The notes under the pieces are model-generated. The model was not told the origin of the DNA. It ran no database searches and was given only the letters and a program-made list of their open reading frames with translations. Of a DNA stretch of 64,000 nucleotides, positions 19,866 through 30,293 are shown piece after piece (position 1 is the first letter of the stretch; each line of letters begins with the position of its first letter). The DNA is taken from assembly GCF_021728395.1 (NCBI RefSeq), contig NZ_JAKKCM010000001.1:372001-436000 (forward strand), given 5' to 3'. A program made the translations under genes and the position numbers. This stretch comes from Vibrio sp. J1-1. Its GTDB lineage: Bacteria > Pseudomonadota > Gammaproteobacteria > Enterobacterales > Vibrionaceae.

Positions 19866-19931
19866 GTATTTTGATAAGTAAAAATGACTCATTGTTTGTT
19901 GTGATTGGTATCCACTCGAGTAGACAAATAA

Positions 19932-19973
19932 AAGCCAAGTGATGCATTTCAGATTGGCAACCGCACTTGGCTT
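19932..19973 (-). terminator. terminator of the amylase gene
   Basis: On the minus strand AAGCCAAGTG pairs with CACTTGGCTT around a 22-base loop and is followed by TTATTT, 25 bases past the amylase stop. Confidence 0.7.
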
Positions 19974-19998
19974 AAGAGAAGAAATAGTTCAAACAATC

Positions 19999-21597
19999 TT
20001 ATCGAGAAACAGTAAAGAATCGAGCCTCTAAAGGCGACATCGAGATTTGATACTGACCATTACTTGGCGTGATATTCTCGTTCGCTAACAAATCCACCAG
20101 AGCTTTACTACTGCCGACAGAATCCTCACTGAGTATCACGGTTCTGGTACTTTCTAACGTATTCAACGCAAACAAGACCTGATCGGTACCAGATGTTTTT
20201 AAATCAACATAACTACCGTTGCTCGACAACAGGTTAGTACGTGTGCCCTCATATAGCGCAGGGTGCGCAGCACGCATCCTCATCAGAGATTGAACATAAC
20301 TTTTAAGGTCAGCTTGATTAGCATCTAAGGTTGCGGTAACACCCTCTATTTTCGCGCTGCTTCTGGCAACGTGATCATCACATAGACCCGCCAGGGCACA
20401 AGTGTTGATGTCCTCTTTTGCAGCGAATCCGTCGACTTGGTCACCAATTTCATCTCCGTAATACAAAGTGATCGGGCCCGAGTAAGCTGCCTGGAAAGCA
20501 AACGCCGCTTTATGGCGTAGCCAGTATTCTACGTCGTTGACATCCGCTAGCCCGCCCCGTTGCAATAGATCACCAAAACGCACTAAATCGTGGTTACCTA
20601 TCATTAAGTTGGGTTGCGCATGACTTGGATATTGTTGGTGAGTAAGGTAACCATTATCCAACCAATCGACCCCTCTGCCACCAACGCCACTTTCGTTCAC
20701 CGCTAAGGTTTCGACAATGCGATAGCGCATCGGGAAATCAAAAGCGGAACACAAGGCAGGATCACTTTCTGTGCCATAGGCTTCACCTGCAATGTCTGAC
20801 TCCCCTTTCCAGATCTCCGCCACCATGTAACCAAGAGGGTTCACCTGGTCACCGTCACTATTGGTATATGTCACATTTTGCGAGGCTTGAACCACGGCTT
20901 TACGCAGTTGTGTCCAGGCGTCGGTCGAGACTTGATACGCCTGATCTAAACGCCATCCGTCTATCTTGAGCTCGTTGATCCAATAGGTCGCCACTTCTTT
21001 ATAAAATTCGAGGCTCTGTGGATAATCAACGGGGTTATTTGCCCCCGATGGTAACAAACCGGATGGAGAAGGCTTAATCAACCCCGCTTTATGGTGACCA
21101 AACACACCATCAAAAAAGACATACAAGCCTCGTTTATGCGCTTCATCCACCAGCATTCTTGCGGTTTCCAAATCGCCAAAGCGCGGGTCAATCGTGAAGT
21201 AGTCCGTCGCATAGTAACCTGTGGCATCCAAGCGATCAGACCAGTCATCTTGCCCATCAATGGCTTCAGACTCAAAAATAGGCGTCAGCCAAATCGCATT
21301 CACACCCAAGTCCTGAATGTAATCGAGTGAATCAATAATGCCTTGCAGGTCGCCATTGTGATGACTGGTGCCATATCCCGTGCCATAGCCAATACTTGTG
21401 TCGCCATCGACAAAGCTTTCAACCATAATCTGATAAGTCCTAAGCTGATTACTTTGCTCCAATACATTTGTCTGGCAAGCATAGTTACTGGCTTCGGGTA
21501 AAGTTGCTCCACCATTATCACCATCAGATGAGTTACAGCCCGATAAAGCGCCTGCCACAGCTAAGGCCAGTAAAGATCGATATAGTCGTTTGTTCAC
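19999..21597 (-). CDS. lipoprotein alpha-amylase (GH13)
   Basis: This is an alpha-amylase-family enzyme expected to cut alpha-1,4 glucans at the outer surface or in the periplasm. From the GTG at 21597 it has 532 residues, with a lipoprotein signal ending in LSGC (C21). GH13 regions are visible: DGVFGHHKAG (region I), DGWRLDQAYQ with nucleophile D218, VAEIWKGE with E261, and GNHD (336-337). The GTG is chosen because GGGGAGG lies six bases upstream; an in-frame ATG at 21630 sits inside the preceding terminator hairpin and would spoil the signal peptide. It is the last gene of the lamB-malM-lipoprotein-amylase row. Its precise product specificity (amylase, neopullulanase or cyclodextrinase) is not settled. 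Confidence 0.9.
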   Translation of the reverse strand: MNKRLYRSLLALAVAGALSGCNSSDGDNGGATLPEASNYACQTNVLEQSNQLRTYQIMVESFVDGDTSIGYGTGYGTSHHNGDLQGIIDSLDYIQDLGVNAIWLTPIFESEAIDGQDDWSDRLDATGYYATDYFTIDPRFGDLETARMLVDEAHKRGLYVFFDGVFGHHKAGLIKPSPSGLLPSGANNPVDYPQSLEFYKEVATYWINELKIDGWRLDQAYQVSTDAWTQLRKAVVQASQNVTYTNSDGDQVNPLGYMVAEIWKGESDIAGEAYGTESDPALCSAFDFPMRYRIVETLAVNESGVGGRGVDWLDNGYLTHQQYPSHAQPNLMIGNHDLVRFGDLLQRGGLADVNDVEYWLRHKAAFAFQAAYSGPITLYYGDEIGDQVDGFAAKEDINTCALAGLCDDHVARSSAKIEGVTATLDANQADLKSYVQSLMRMRAAHPALYEGTRTNLLSSNGSYVDLKTSGTDQVLFALNTLESTRTVILSEDSVGSSKALVDLLANENITPSNGQYQISMSPLEARFFTVSR

Positions 21598-21610
21598 ACA
21601 TAACCTCCCC

Positions 21611-21650
21611 AAAAAAATTAGCCCCGACATGTTTTACATGCAGGAGCTAA
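21611..21650 (-). terminator. terminator or attenuator just before the amylase gene
   Basis: On the minus strand TTAGC-TCC-TGCATGT pairs with ACATGTC-GGG-GCTAA and is followed by seven T. It comes 38 bases after the upstream lipoprotein gene and only about 14 bases before the amylase GTG, with the amylase Shine-Dalgarno immediately after the T-run. It either ends the upstream transcript or attenuates entry into the amylase gene. Confidence 0.75.
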
Positions 21651-21688
21651 TTAAATAAAAATCAAAATTAAACTAACTTAATAGAATA

Positions 21689-22201
21689 TTACTGGCACTT
21701 ATTTACCATGACATGAAGTGGTTTCCCTTCCCCTTCAAACTGGAGGCTCCATACATATTTTCCGTCTTCTTTAATATCAACTGAAGTATCTGTACCGTAA
21801 CCACCAAATGTTAATGGCGTTAATTCGCCAACATTCATTCGATTGCCTTTAGCCGTAAACTGAGGGAACCATAACTCTGTTGCATACTGCATTTTAAATG
21901 AACCTGATTTTTCTTGAGTTACAGCTTGGTAGATATTATTTCCTTTGTAAGAATATTGGCGCTGAGGCACATGTTTCCAGTCAGAATCTGCAAAGGTACC
22001 AACGACAAATAGCGGTTTCTTAATAGGCCCTTTGTCAGCACTATCTGGGTTATCACAAGCCTGCATGAATGCAATTGCTTCAGCATCTGACATACTCATA
22101 ACAGGCTGCATAGCCGTTTCAGACTCATAGGTAGATTGACAACCAACTAAAGCAACAAGTAAGGCAGCAGCAAGAGAAGTCTTCATCATCTTCATATTCA
22201 C
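21689..22201 (-). CDS. lipoprotein with a starch-module-like domain
   Basis: A 170-residue lipoprotein: signal peptide with lipobox LVGC (C about 21), a short linker, then one beta-rich domain (about 60-170). This resembles the two C-terminal modules of the pullulanase, sharing a VVGTFADSDW-like strand, a NNIYQAV/NGMYSVT strand and an FKMQYATELW/FKFADSGW strand. It probably binds maltodextrin or starch at the cell surface, by analogy with Sus-type binding proteins; this is inference. It lies between malM and the amylase on the same strand, which supports a mal-regulon role. Confidence 0.85.
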   Translation of the reverse strand: MNMKMMKTSLAAALLVALVGCQSTYESETAMQPVMSMSDAEAIAFMQACDNPDSADKGPIKKPLFVVGTFADSDWKHVPQRQYSYKGNNIYQAVTQEKSGSFKMQYATELWFPQFTAKGNRMNVGELTPLTFGGYGTDTSVDIKEDGKYVWSLQFEGEGKPLHVMVNKCQ

Positions 22202-22460
22202 GTTATTCCTTTTTATTTTGTAAAGCTCATAAAACCAGACAAAGATTAATATTAAATCGCACTCATTTATGAGGTAATAAAAACTTTATTCTGCTGAGCT
22301 TAATTACTTGGATAGGTATATTTCCCAATCATAAAGATCAGATTAGAGATTTTGTTTAATTATTACTCTTAGTAGTATTAAAAACAAAGGGATAAAAATA
22401 AATATGTGAATAAGATAACTGTATGTAGGGGTAAATATTTATACGTTAATTTATTATTTA

Positions 22461-22484
22461 AAAGGCCAGCATTGCACTGGCCTA
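22461..22484 (-). terminator. terminator of malM
   Basis: On the minus strand AGGCCAG-TGCAATG-CTGGCCT is followed by a TTTT run, 11 bases past the malM stop. It separates malM from the next lipoprotein gene, whose own promoter should lie in 22202-22460. Confidence 0.8.
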
Positions 22485-22494
22485 TTTTATTCGA

Positions 22495-23304
22495 TTATTT
22501 CCTATTTACAGCTTTAACAAATACATCTTGCGCACCTTCTATACCTAGCTCTTTCGCTTCATCGAGTAAGGTTAAGGCTTTGGGAATATTGTCTTCGGCT
22601 ACCGCTCTTTCAATTGCACGGTGGTAGTAACCGGTTAATTCTGCGCCTTCTGGAATATTATCATTTTTCGCTACAATCTTAGTTGTAACAATATCATTTG
22701 CAGTTACCGATAAACGGAACTGACCAAGCGGGCTGTGCTTTGCAAATGGATCGGCAATATCTGGCGGCTGAGTATGGCGCGCCTTCGCATAGGCTTTCGC
22801 CGGATGCAGAATCTGAGTACTTCCTTTTAAATCTTGGGAAGTGGTGTAAATCAATACATGAAGGTCATCACCACTCATGTCAGGAATAACATTGAGTTCA
22901 AGTACGAATTTGTCGTTATCCAACATTTTTGCAGGTACGTACTCAAACTTTGAAAAATCTGCTGAATAAACTGTTTTTCCGTCTGCGTTAACCACGATTA
23001 CATTTGGTGCGTAAAATTGAAGGTCTGTGCTAACGAATGTCTCTAGCTGCAAATCGAGACTGCCACGATTTCCCGGAAGTGCAAATGCTGCTATAGCACC
23101 TGCGCTGTTACCATCTAGTAGCATTTGGCTTTTATCAGTCAAAGCAAAATCAGTAACCACAGGTACATCAAGCGGTACCCATTGAATATCACCAGACTGG
23201 GTGATCACCTGTTGCTGGTCATTAGACGTCATCTCTACTTGTTCTACAGATGCACAGCCAGACGCCAACATGCCCAGCAGTACGGGAGCAAGCCATTTTC
23301 TCAT
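22495..23304 (-). CDS. malM: MalM, periplasmic/lipoprotein member of the maltose operon
   Basis: MalM-family protein of 269 residues with a lipoprotein-type signal ending in ASGC (C17). The fold is predicted to be mostly beta with a helical C-terminus (AIERAVAEDNIPKALTLLDE). In E. coli malM follows malK and lamB and its biochemical role is still unclear, although it is exported. Here it follows lamB by 100 bases with a hairpin in the gap, reproducing the lamB-malM order. The family name is well supported by length, signal and position. Confidence 0.92.
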   Translation of the reverse strand: MRKWLAPVLLGMLASGCASVEQVEMTSNDQQQVITQSGDIQWVPLDVPVVTDFALTDKSQMLLDGNSAGAIAAFALPGNRGSLDLQLETFVSTDLQFYAPNVIVVNADGKTVYSADFSKFEYVPAKMLDNDKFVLELNVIPDMSGDDLHVLIYTTSQDLKGSTQILHPAKAYAKARHTQPPDIADPFAKHSPLGQFRLSVTANDIVTTKIVAKNDNIPEGAELTGYYHRAIERAVAEDNIPKALTLLDEAKELGIEGAQDVFVKAVNRK

Positions 23305-23341
23305 TACTGTCTACCTCGACTTTTTATTGTTTTTGAAATAA

Positions 23342-23368
23342 ATACAGCCAGATAGGTTCTGGCTGTAT
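23342..23368 (-). terminator. lamB-malM intercistronic hairpin (partial terminator)
   Basis: A perfect 11-bp stem ATACAGCCAGA / TCTGGCTGTAT with a 5-base loop. The minus-strand tail is TTATTTC, a weak T-run. This suggests that most transcripts stop after lamB and a minority continue into malM. Confidence 0.65.
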
Positions 23369-23404
23369 CATTCTAGGACAATTTAGGACTTAATGGTTAG
23401 ATGA

Positions 23405-25138
<1,734 letters not shown>

Positions 25139-27121
25139 ATGACGAATTTTCGATCTCGCCCATACCCCTTGGGTGCAACACTGAATAAAGAAGGCTGTAA
25201 CTTCTCTATTCATTCGCCCCAGAATAAAGACATAAAACTGGCGTTGTTCTCCGACGATGGTAAGTACACGCTGTACGACCTACCCGGTGAATACGCCGGT
25301 ATACGGCACACCTTTATTCCAAAAGTTAAGGCTGGACAGAAGTACGGTTACATCGTCTCCCATAATGATGAACCGCTGCTCATCTCGGATCCTTACGCTA
25401 AGTCAATTGATAAGACTCTCCATTACCAACCCCCTTACTCGGCAAAAAAAAGTTTTGATATGCCAAAGTGTGTGGTTATCAAAGATGACTTTGATTGGCA
25501 GAACACAGAACACCCGCGAATCCCTAGAGAAGAAATGGTGCTATTCGAGACCCACGTAAAGGGTCTCACTAAACTTCATCCCGAAGTTGATGCAGCCAAG
25601 AAAGGGCATTATCTCGGCTTGTCTACGCCAGAGATGTTGGCTTTTTATAAGCAGCAGAATATCAACACGTTACAGTTGCTACCTGTCGCAGCGTGTATGC
25701 ACGAGCCCCATTTACTCGAAATGAAGAAAGCGAACTACTGGGGCTATAATCCCTACCTGTTCATGACACCCGATCCACGTTATGCGAAAAAAGATGCGGT
25801 GACGGAACTAAAAACAACCATTCGTGAGCTTCATAAAAACGGAATCGAGGTCATTCTCGATGTGGTCTATAACCACACAGCGGAAGGCGGCGAAGGCCCA
25901 ACGATTTTTAATCTCAAAGCCTTGGATTCACGTTTTTACATTAAGCATGGCACCCACTTTGCTAACTATACCGGGTGCGGTAATACCGTCGATCTCACTT
26001 ATCAACCCGCATTAAACTTAGTTATGGATACACTTCGTTATTGGGTTAGTGAATTCAAAGTGGATGGTTTCCGCTTCGATTTGGCCGCTACACTTGGTCG
26101 TCAGGGAGACAATTACAATCCTGAAGCAGCGTTTTTCAAAGCGGTGGCACAAGATCCTATTCTGCGAGAAACGAAGTTGATCGCAGAGCCTTGGGATATT
26201 GGCCCTAACGGCTACCAAGTGGGTAACTTCCCTTTTGGCTGGAACGAGTGTAACGATAAGCTTCGTGACATCTCTCGTAGCTTCTGGCGTGGCGATCAAG
26301 GCTACTTAAAAGAGTTCGCGACCCGCCTGATGGGTTCGCGAGATATCTATAGCGCCGCAAATTGGCCTTACAAACTGACCGTCAACTACATCACTTATCA
26401 TGACGGCTTCACTCTGCAAGACTTAGTATCGTACAAACACAAGCATAATGAAGCCAATGGCGAAGAGAACCGCGATGGACACGGTGATAACCGCTCAGAA
26501 AACTACGGTGTAGAAGGTGAGACGGAAAACTTGATGGTCATTGCGACTCGCGAGAAGCAGAAACGTAACCTTATCGCGAGCTTATTGTTTTCATTTGGTA
26601 TTCCTCACATCCTGACGGCTGATGTGTTGTCTCACACACAGAAGGGGAATAACAATGCCTACTGTCAGGACAACGAAACCAGCTGGTTAAACTGGGGCCA
26701 AACAGAGCGCAAGCAACATTTCAAAATCTGGATGTCGCAAATGGTTGCCAACCGCAACAAATACATGGTGCCGTTTATTCGCTCGTTCAGTGGTGACAAC
26801 CGCAATAACAACCGGATTTTCTGGCGACGAACGGATGGCCACTTAATGGAGCACGATGACTGGAACCGCCTTAGCTCTGTAGCCCTTCACCTTGGGATTG
26901 GCAAAGACGGGCAAGAGTTGGTGTACTTAATCAACCAAACCAATGCTACTGCGCGCTTTAAGTTGCCAAATGATCGTAAACAGAATTGGGTAACGATTTG
27001 TGATACCAATGTACGCAATTTAAACCCAGGTCACGCAGAAGGCGAAGTGCTGCTTTCAGCGACGTCGATGGTGATATTACATTACCAACCAAACGCTAAA
27101 TCTAAACCATTAGAGGTTTGA
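25139..27121 (+). CDS. glgX: cytoplasmic glycogen/maltodextrin debranching enzyme (GlgX/isoamylase type)
   Basis: A GH13 debranching enzyme of 660 residues (E. coli GlgX 657) that hydrolyses alpha-1,6 branches of limit dextrins. It has an N-terminal CBM48 domain (RPYPLGATLNKEGCNFSIHS), then the barrel with ILDVVYNHT, VDGFRFDLA (nucleophile D314), AEPWD (E350) and YHDGFTL (H421, D422). The isoamylase/GlgX motif KGNNNAYCQDNETSWLNW is also present. No signal peptide, so cytoplasmic. Unlike most glgX genes it is not in a glycogen operon but opposite lamB beside MalT boxes, suggesting it processes imported branched dextrins released by the pullulanase and amylase. The segment before the QDN motif (HILTADVLSHTQ) differs from the usual GGDE-type sequence. 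Confidence 0.92.
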   Translation: MTNFRSRPYPLGATLNKEGCNFSIHSPQNKDIKLALFSDDGKYTLYDLPGEYAGIRHTFIPKVKAGQKYGYIVSHNDEPLLISDPYAKSIDKTLHYQPPYSAKKSFDMPKCVVIKDDFDWQNTEHPRIPREEMVLFETHVKGLTKLHPEVDAAKKGHYLGLSTPEMLAFYKQQNINTLQLLPVAACMHEPHLLEMKKANYWGYNPYLFMTPDPRYAKKDAVTELKTTIRELHKNGIEVILDVVYNHTAEGGEGPTIFNLKALDSRFYIKHGTHFANYTGCGNTVDLTYQPALNLVMDTLRYWVSEFKVDGFRFDLAATLGRQGDNYNPEAAFFKAVAQDPILRETKLIAEPWDIGPNGYQVGNFPFGWNECNDKLRDISRSFWRGDQGYLKEFATRLMGSRDIYSAANWPYKLTVNYITYHDGFTLQDLVSYKHKHNEANGEENRDGHGDNRSENYGVEGETENLMVIATREKQKRNLIASLLFSFGIPHILTADVLSHTQKGNNNAYCQDNETSWLNWGQTERKQHFKIWMSQMVANRNKYMVPFIRSFSGDNRNNNRIFWRRTDGHLMEHDDWNRLSSVALHLGIGKDGQELVYLINQTNATARFKLPNDRKQNWVTICDTNVRNLNPGHAEGEVLLSATSMVILHYQPNAKSKPLEV

Positions 27122-27152
27122 AGATTCCTCGGGATAAAAATAACAGTAAAAA

Positions 27153-27180
27153 GCCGATGCTTTTAATCACATCGGTTTTT
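27153..27180 (+). terminator. terminator of the glgX-like gene
   Basis: GCCGATG and CATCGGT pair around a 10-base loop, followed by T5. Confidence 0.8.
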
Positions 27181-27193
27181 ATTTTTAGCCTAG

Positions 27194-27205
27194 GGGAACG
27201 TTCCC
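27194..27205. promoter_or_regulatory. perfect LacI-type operator palindrome at the 3' side of scrR
   Basis: GGGAACGTTCCC is a perfect 12-bp palindrome with the central AACGTT typical of LacI/ScrR-family operators. It sits between the glgX-like terminator and the scrR stop codon, not in front of a gene start. A partial copy (CAAACGTTCCC) lies upstream of scrA at 28390-28400. Confidence 0.5.
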
Positions 27206-27223
27206 TAATTAGATATTTTCCAT

Positions 27224-28210
27224 CTAGCAAGTTTCACGTTCGATGTTTTGGAAAGTTAGCACCACTTTGCTCATTTCTTCACCGCGGCCTTCAATACGTT
27301 CAAGCAACATTTTCGCCGCATTTTCCCCTGCTTTATCAAATGCATAGTTGAAAGTAGATAAGCTTGGAATACTGATACTCGACAGTTCATCATTACCAAC
27401 GCCCAGTACGCGTACTTGTTCTCCGACCTTTATACCCATTTCACGTAGTGCCTTAACCGCGCCAACAGCAATACGGTCTGTCGCACAAAACAGGCCATCG
27501 ACTTCTGGATAGGTTTTTATCAACTCTTGCGCTTGCTGATAACCAGACTCTATGGTGAAGTCACCCCTAGCATGAGCGAGCAATGATTGCTGGTGAAAGG
27601 CTAAAGCCTGCTCGAGTCCCTGCGAACGCAGTGAATCAACCGCGATGTCATCACCCTGAACACCGATGAAAGCGACATGTTGGCAACCTGCTGCAATAAG
27701 GCGGTTACCCGCTTCAAAACCAACACGTACGTCATCATGAACAACACTTGGTACATTGTGCAGAGAGCCATCTTGTCCCACTAGTACAACAGGTACATTA
27801 GACTGTTGAATCGCTTTAACTAGTTTCGCGTCTAAGTGCGTAGCATAGAGAATGATTCCTTCGACCCTTTTTTGGTTAAAGATCTGAATATACTCAACTT
27901 CCTTCTCATAAATCTGATGTGTATTGGCTAATAGGACGTGTTTTCCGGACCGTTCAATAACAGCGGTCAACCCATCAACACCCTGAGAAATAGCATGTGA
28001 AGAAACGCGCGGTACGATTACGCCAACAAGGTTTGTCTTTTGAGATTTGAGATCCTTAGCCACTTGATTCACTACATAGCCACACTCTTCCACCGCTTTA
28101 CGCACTTTCACTTTGGTGGCTTCTTTTACCCCATACTCATTGTTTATCACGCGAGATACGGTGGATTTTGATACACCAGCCAAACGCGCAACGTCGTGCA
28201 AACTTGCCAT
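27224..28210 (-). CDS. scrR: LacI-family sucrose repressor ScrR
   Basis: A 328-residue LacI-family repressor. The N-terminal HTH SLHDVARLAGVSKSTVSRVI and hinge are intact, followed by a periplasmic-binding-protein-like sensor domain (SQKTNLVGVIVPRVSSHAIS onward). It diverges from the sucrose PTS permease gene scrA, the arrangement known for sucrose loci of V. alginolyticus. Its ligand is expected to be fructose or fructose-1-phosphate rather than sucrose itself, as in other ScrR proteins. A trehalose repressor was considered but the adjacent permease is of ScrA type. Confidence 0.88.
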   Translation of the reverse strand: MASLHDVARLAGVSKSTVSRVINNEYGVKEATKVKVRKAVEECGYVVNQVAKDLKSQKTNLVGVIVPRVSSHAISQGVDGLTAVIERSGKHVLLANTHQIYEKEVEYIQIFNQKRVEGIILYATHLDAKLVKAIQQSNVPVVLVGQDGSLHNVPSVVHDDVRVGFEAGNRLIAAGCQHVAFIGVQGDDIAVDSLRSQGLEQALAFHQQSLLAHARGDFTIESGYQQAQELIKTYPEVDGLFCATDRIAVGAVKALREMGIKVGEQVRVLGVGNDELSSISIPSLSTFNYAFDKAGENAAKMLLERIEGRGEEMSKVVLTFQNIERETC

Positions 28211-28387
28211 ATTGCCCCTATTCCACTTATTTATTGGGATTGTTTGCAGAAAGTCATCTGTATCCCTAGTTAATTAACGTGATTTTACCCTCGTTAAGCG
28301 TCGTGTTGTTAACCAATATGGCGATCACACTCACATATTTCAGTCTTACGCTTTGACCACTTATGAATAATCATCAAAAATCCATCT

Positions 28388-28403
28388 TGCAAACGTTCCC
28401 AAA
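28388..28403. promoter_or_regulatory. candidate ScrR operator in the scrR-scrA region
   Basis: TGCAAACGTTCCCAAA keeps the LacI-type core AACGTT and shares AACGTTCCC with the perfect palindrome at 27194-27205. It is about 180 bases upstream of scrR and 195 upstream of scrA. The 387-base region holds no gene. Confidence 0.5.
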
Positions 28404-28597
28404 AATACAAAAACGATAAATCAGGTGCTGATATGTACTCAGACCACAAACCTTACCGGGATTGAGTATTATTAAAGTCAAACATCCCCTCGATAACGAG
28501 TGGTAAAACAGGTGATTCGGTAACAATTATCAATCTGTATATTGGCGATAGCACTTGGATACATTTTAAATTTCAGTAATACCAATCGGGGTGTGCA

Positions 28598-30037
28598 ATG
28601 AACTATCCAGTCATAGCAAAACAACTACTTGAGCACTTAGGCGGTAAAGATAACCTTCAAGCCCTCGCTCACTGCGCAACACGTCTGCGCCTAGCACTAA
28701 AAGATGAAACCAAAGTCAATGAAGAAGCAATAGGCGACTTAGACGGCGTTAAAGGTCAGTTCAAAGTTGCTGGTCAGTATCAGATTATTTTTGGTTCTGG
28801 CATCGTAAACCAGGTTTACGCCGAATTAGCAAAACAGACAGGCTTAGCCGAAATGTCGACCAACGACGTTGCGTCGGCGGGCGCCCAGAAACAAAATATC
28901 GTTCAACGTGCCGTAAAAGGCCTGTCGGATATTTTTGTTCCAATCATTCCGGCGATCGTTGCGGGCGGTTTGCTGATGGGGCTTTTCAACCTGCTTACCG
29001 CACAAGGCTTGTTTATCGAAGGTCAATCGATCATTGAAGCCTACCCGGGCTTAGCTGATTTAGCGAGCATGATCAACACATTCGCCAATGCGCCTTTTGT
29101 TTATTTACCTGTTTTATTGGCGTTTTCCGCTTCTAGAAAGTTTGGTGGCAACCCATTCTTAGGGGCTGCACTTGGCATGCTAATGGTTCACCCAGATCTG
29201 TTAAATGGTTGGGGCTTTGGTAGCGCATCTGTTTCGGGCACGATCCCAACTTGGAACATTCTTGGCTTAGAGATCCAAAAAGTAGGATACCAAGGTTCAG
29301 TTCTCCCAGTTTTAGTCTCTGCGTTTATTCTGGCAAAAGTTGAGCTCGGTCTGCGTAAAGTGATTCCTTCAGTACTAGATAACTTGCTAACCCCAATGCT
29401 GGCTATCTTTATCACTGGCTTTGTTACTTTCACTCTGGTCGGTCCGTTTACTCGTGACCTTGGCTTTATGCTTGGTGACGCTCTGAACTGGCTATACGAT
29501 TCGGCAGGTTTTGTTGGTGGTGCGCTGTTTGGCTTTATCTACGCTCCGTTTGTTATTACTGGTATGCACCATAGTTTTATTGCGATTGAAACTCAGCTAC
29601 TGGCAGACATCGCAACCACTGGCGGTACATTTATTTTCCCTATTGCTGCCATGTCGAATGTCGCTCAAGGTGCAGCAGCATTAGCGGTGGGTTTCACAAC
29701 ACGCGATACGAAAATGAAAGGCATCGCTGTTCCATCTGGTATCACTGGACTATTGGGTATTACCGAACCAGCAATGTTCGGGGTGAACCTGAAGCTTCGC
29801 TACCCGTTCTTAGCAGCAATCGTAGGCTCAGCCGTTGCGAGTGCGTTTATCACCCTGTTTAACGTAAAAGCGCAAGCACTTGGTGCAGCAGGCTTACCTG
29901 GCATTATCTCTATCTCGCCAGAGAAAATAAGCTACTACGTTATCGGCATGGTTATCTCTTTCATCACTGCATTTGCCCTGACCGTCGTATTGGGAATGCG
30001 TGACAAGGCAAAACAGGGTAAGCAAGCAACCACTTAA
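28598..30037 (+). CDS. scrA: sucrose-specific PTS permease EIIBC (ScrA)
   Basis: ScrA imports and phosphorylates sucrose to sucrose-6-phosphate. At 479 residues it is the same size as V. alginolyticus ScrA. The EIIB domain comes first (about 1-90), with phosphocysteine C26 in HCATRLRLAL. The EIIC membrane domain follows from about residue 110 (GLSDIFVPIIPAIVAGGLLM...) with the GMHHSF motif. No EIIA domain is fused, so the shared EIIA-Glc (Crr) would be needed. Ribosome site is poor. It is followed by a terminator, so no scrB hydrolase or scrK fructokinase is cotranscribed. Confidence 0.93.
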   Translation: MNYPVIAKQLLEHLGGKDNLQALAHCATRLRLALKDETKVNEEAIGDLDGVKGQFKVAGQYQIIFGSGIVNQVYAELAKQTGLAEMSTNDVASAGAQKQNIVQRAVKGLSDIFVPIIPAIVAGGLLMGLFNLLTAQGLFIEGQSIIEAYPGLADLASMINTFANAPFVYLPVLLAFSASRKFGGNPFLGAALGMLMVHPDLLNGWGFGSASVSGTIPTWNILGLEIQKVGYQGSVLPVLVSAFILAKVELGLRKVIPSVLDNLLTPMLAIFITGFVTFTLVGPFTRDLGFMLGDALNWLYDSAGFVGGALFGFIYAPFVITGMHHSFIAIETQLLADIATTGGTFIFPIAAMSNVAQGAAALAVGFTTRDTKMKGIAVPSGITGLLGITEPAMFGVNLKLRYPFLAAIVGSAVASAFITLFNVKAQALGAAGLPGIISISPEKISYYVIGMVISFITAFALTVVLGMRDKAKQGKQATT

Positions 30038-30145
30038 TAAATGAGTATCTTTCTTAACCACTGTCCCATCTTTGTTTCTTGCCCCAAAGAAATGAGAAAT
30101 TAGAAGAAGATGGAAAACCTCCCCCTGCCATTAGGTTTTAAAACC

Positions 30146-30179
30146 AAGCCAGTCAAAACTTTTTGACTGGCTTTTTTTG
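30146..30179 (+). terminator. terminator of scrA
   Basis: AAGCCAGTCAAAA-CT-TTTTGACTGGCTT hairpin with a long T-run. A separate 12-bp palindrome GGTTTTAAAACC precedes it (30134-30145). Confidence 0.93.
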
Positions 30180-30227
30180 TTTCTTCCTGTCGCCCTCTCA
30201 GTGGCTCATTTGGTGTTGTAAACACTA

Positions 30228-30269
30228 ATGAACCCATGTATATTTATGAACCATTACATTATATGAACC
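30228..30269 (+). repeat. three ATGAACC direct repeats before the recombinase gene
   Basis: ATGAACC occurs at 30228, 30246 and 30263, spaced 18 and 17 bases apart, close to two helical turns less a few bases. It ends 24 bases before the recombinase ATG. Such phased repeats often bind a regulator, possibly the recombinase itself; this is inference. Confidence 0.55.
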
Positions 30270-30293
30270 AAATTCTTTATCAGGCCAATATCC

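Noticed and set aside
27224-30037. Trehalose repressor/permease (treR-treB) reading of scrR-scrA
   Set aside because: EIIBC sequence and size fit ScrA, and no treC lies downstream.
30038-30293. Invertible promoter controlled by the recombinase
   Set aside because: No inverted recombination sites flank the promoter; only direct repeats and a terminator are seen.
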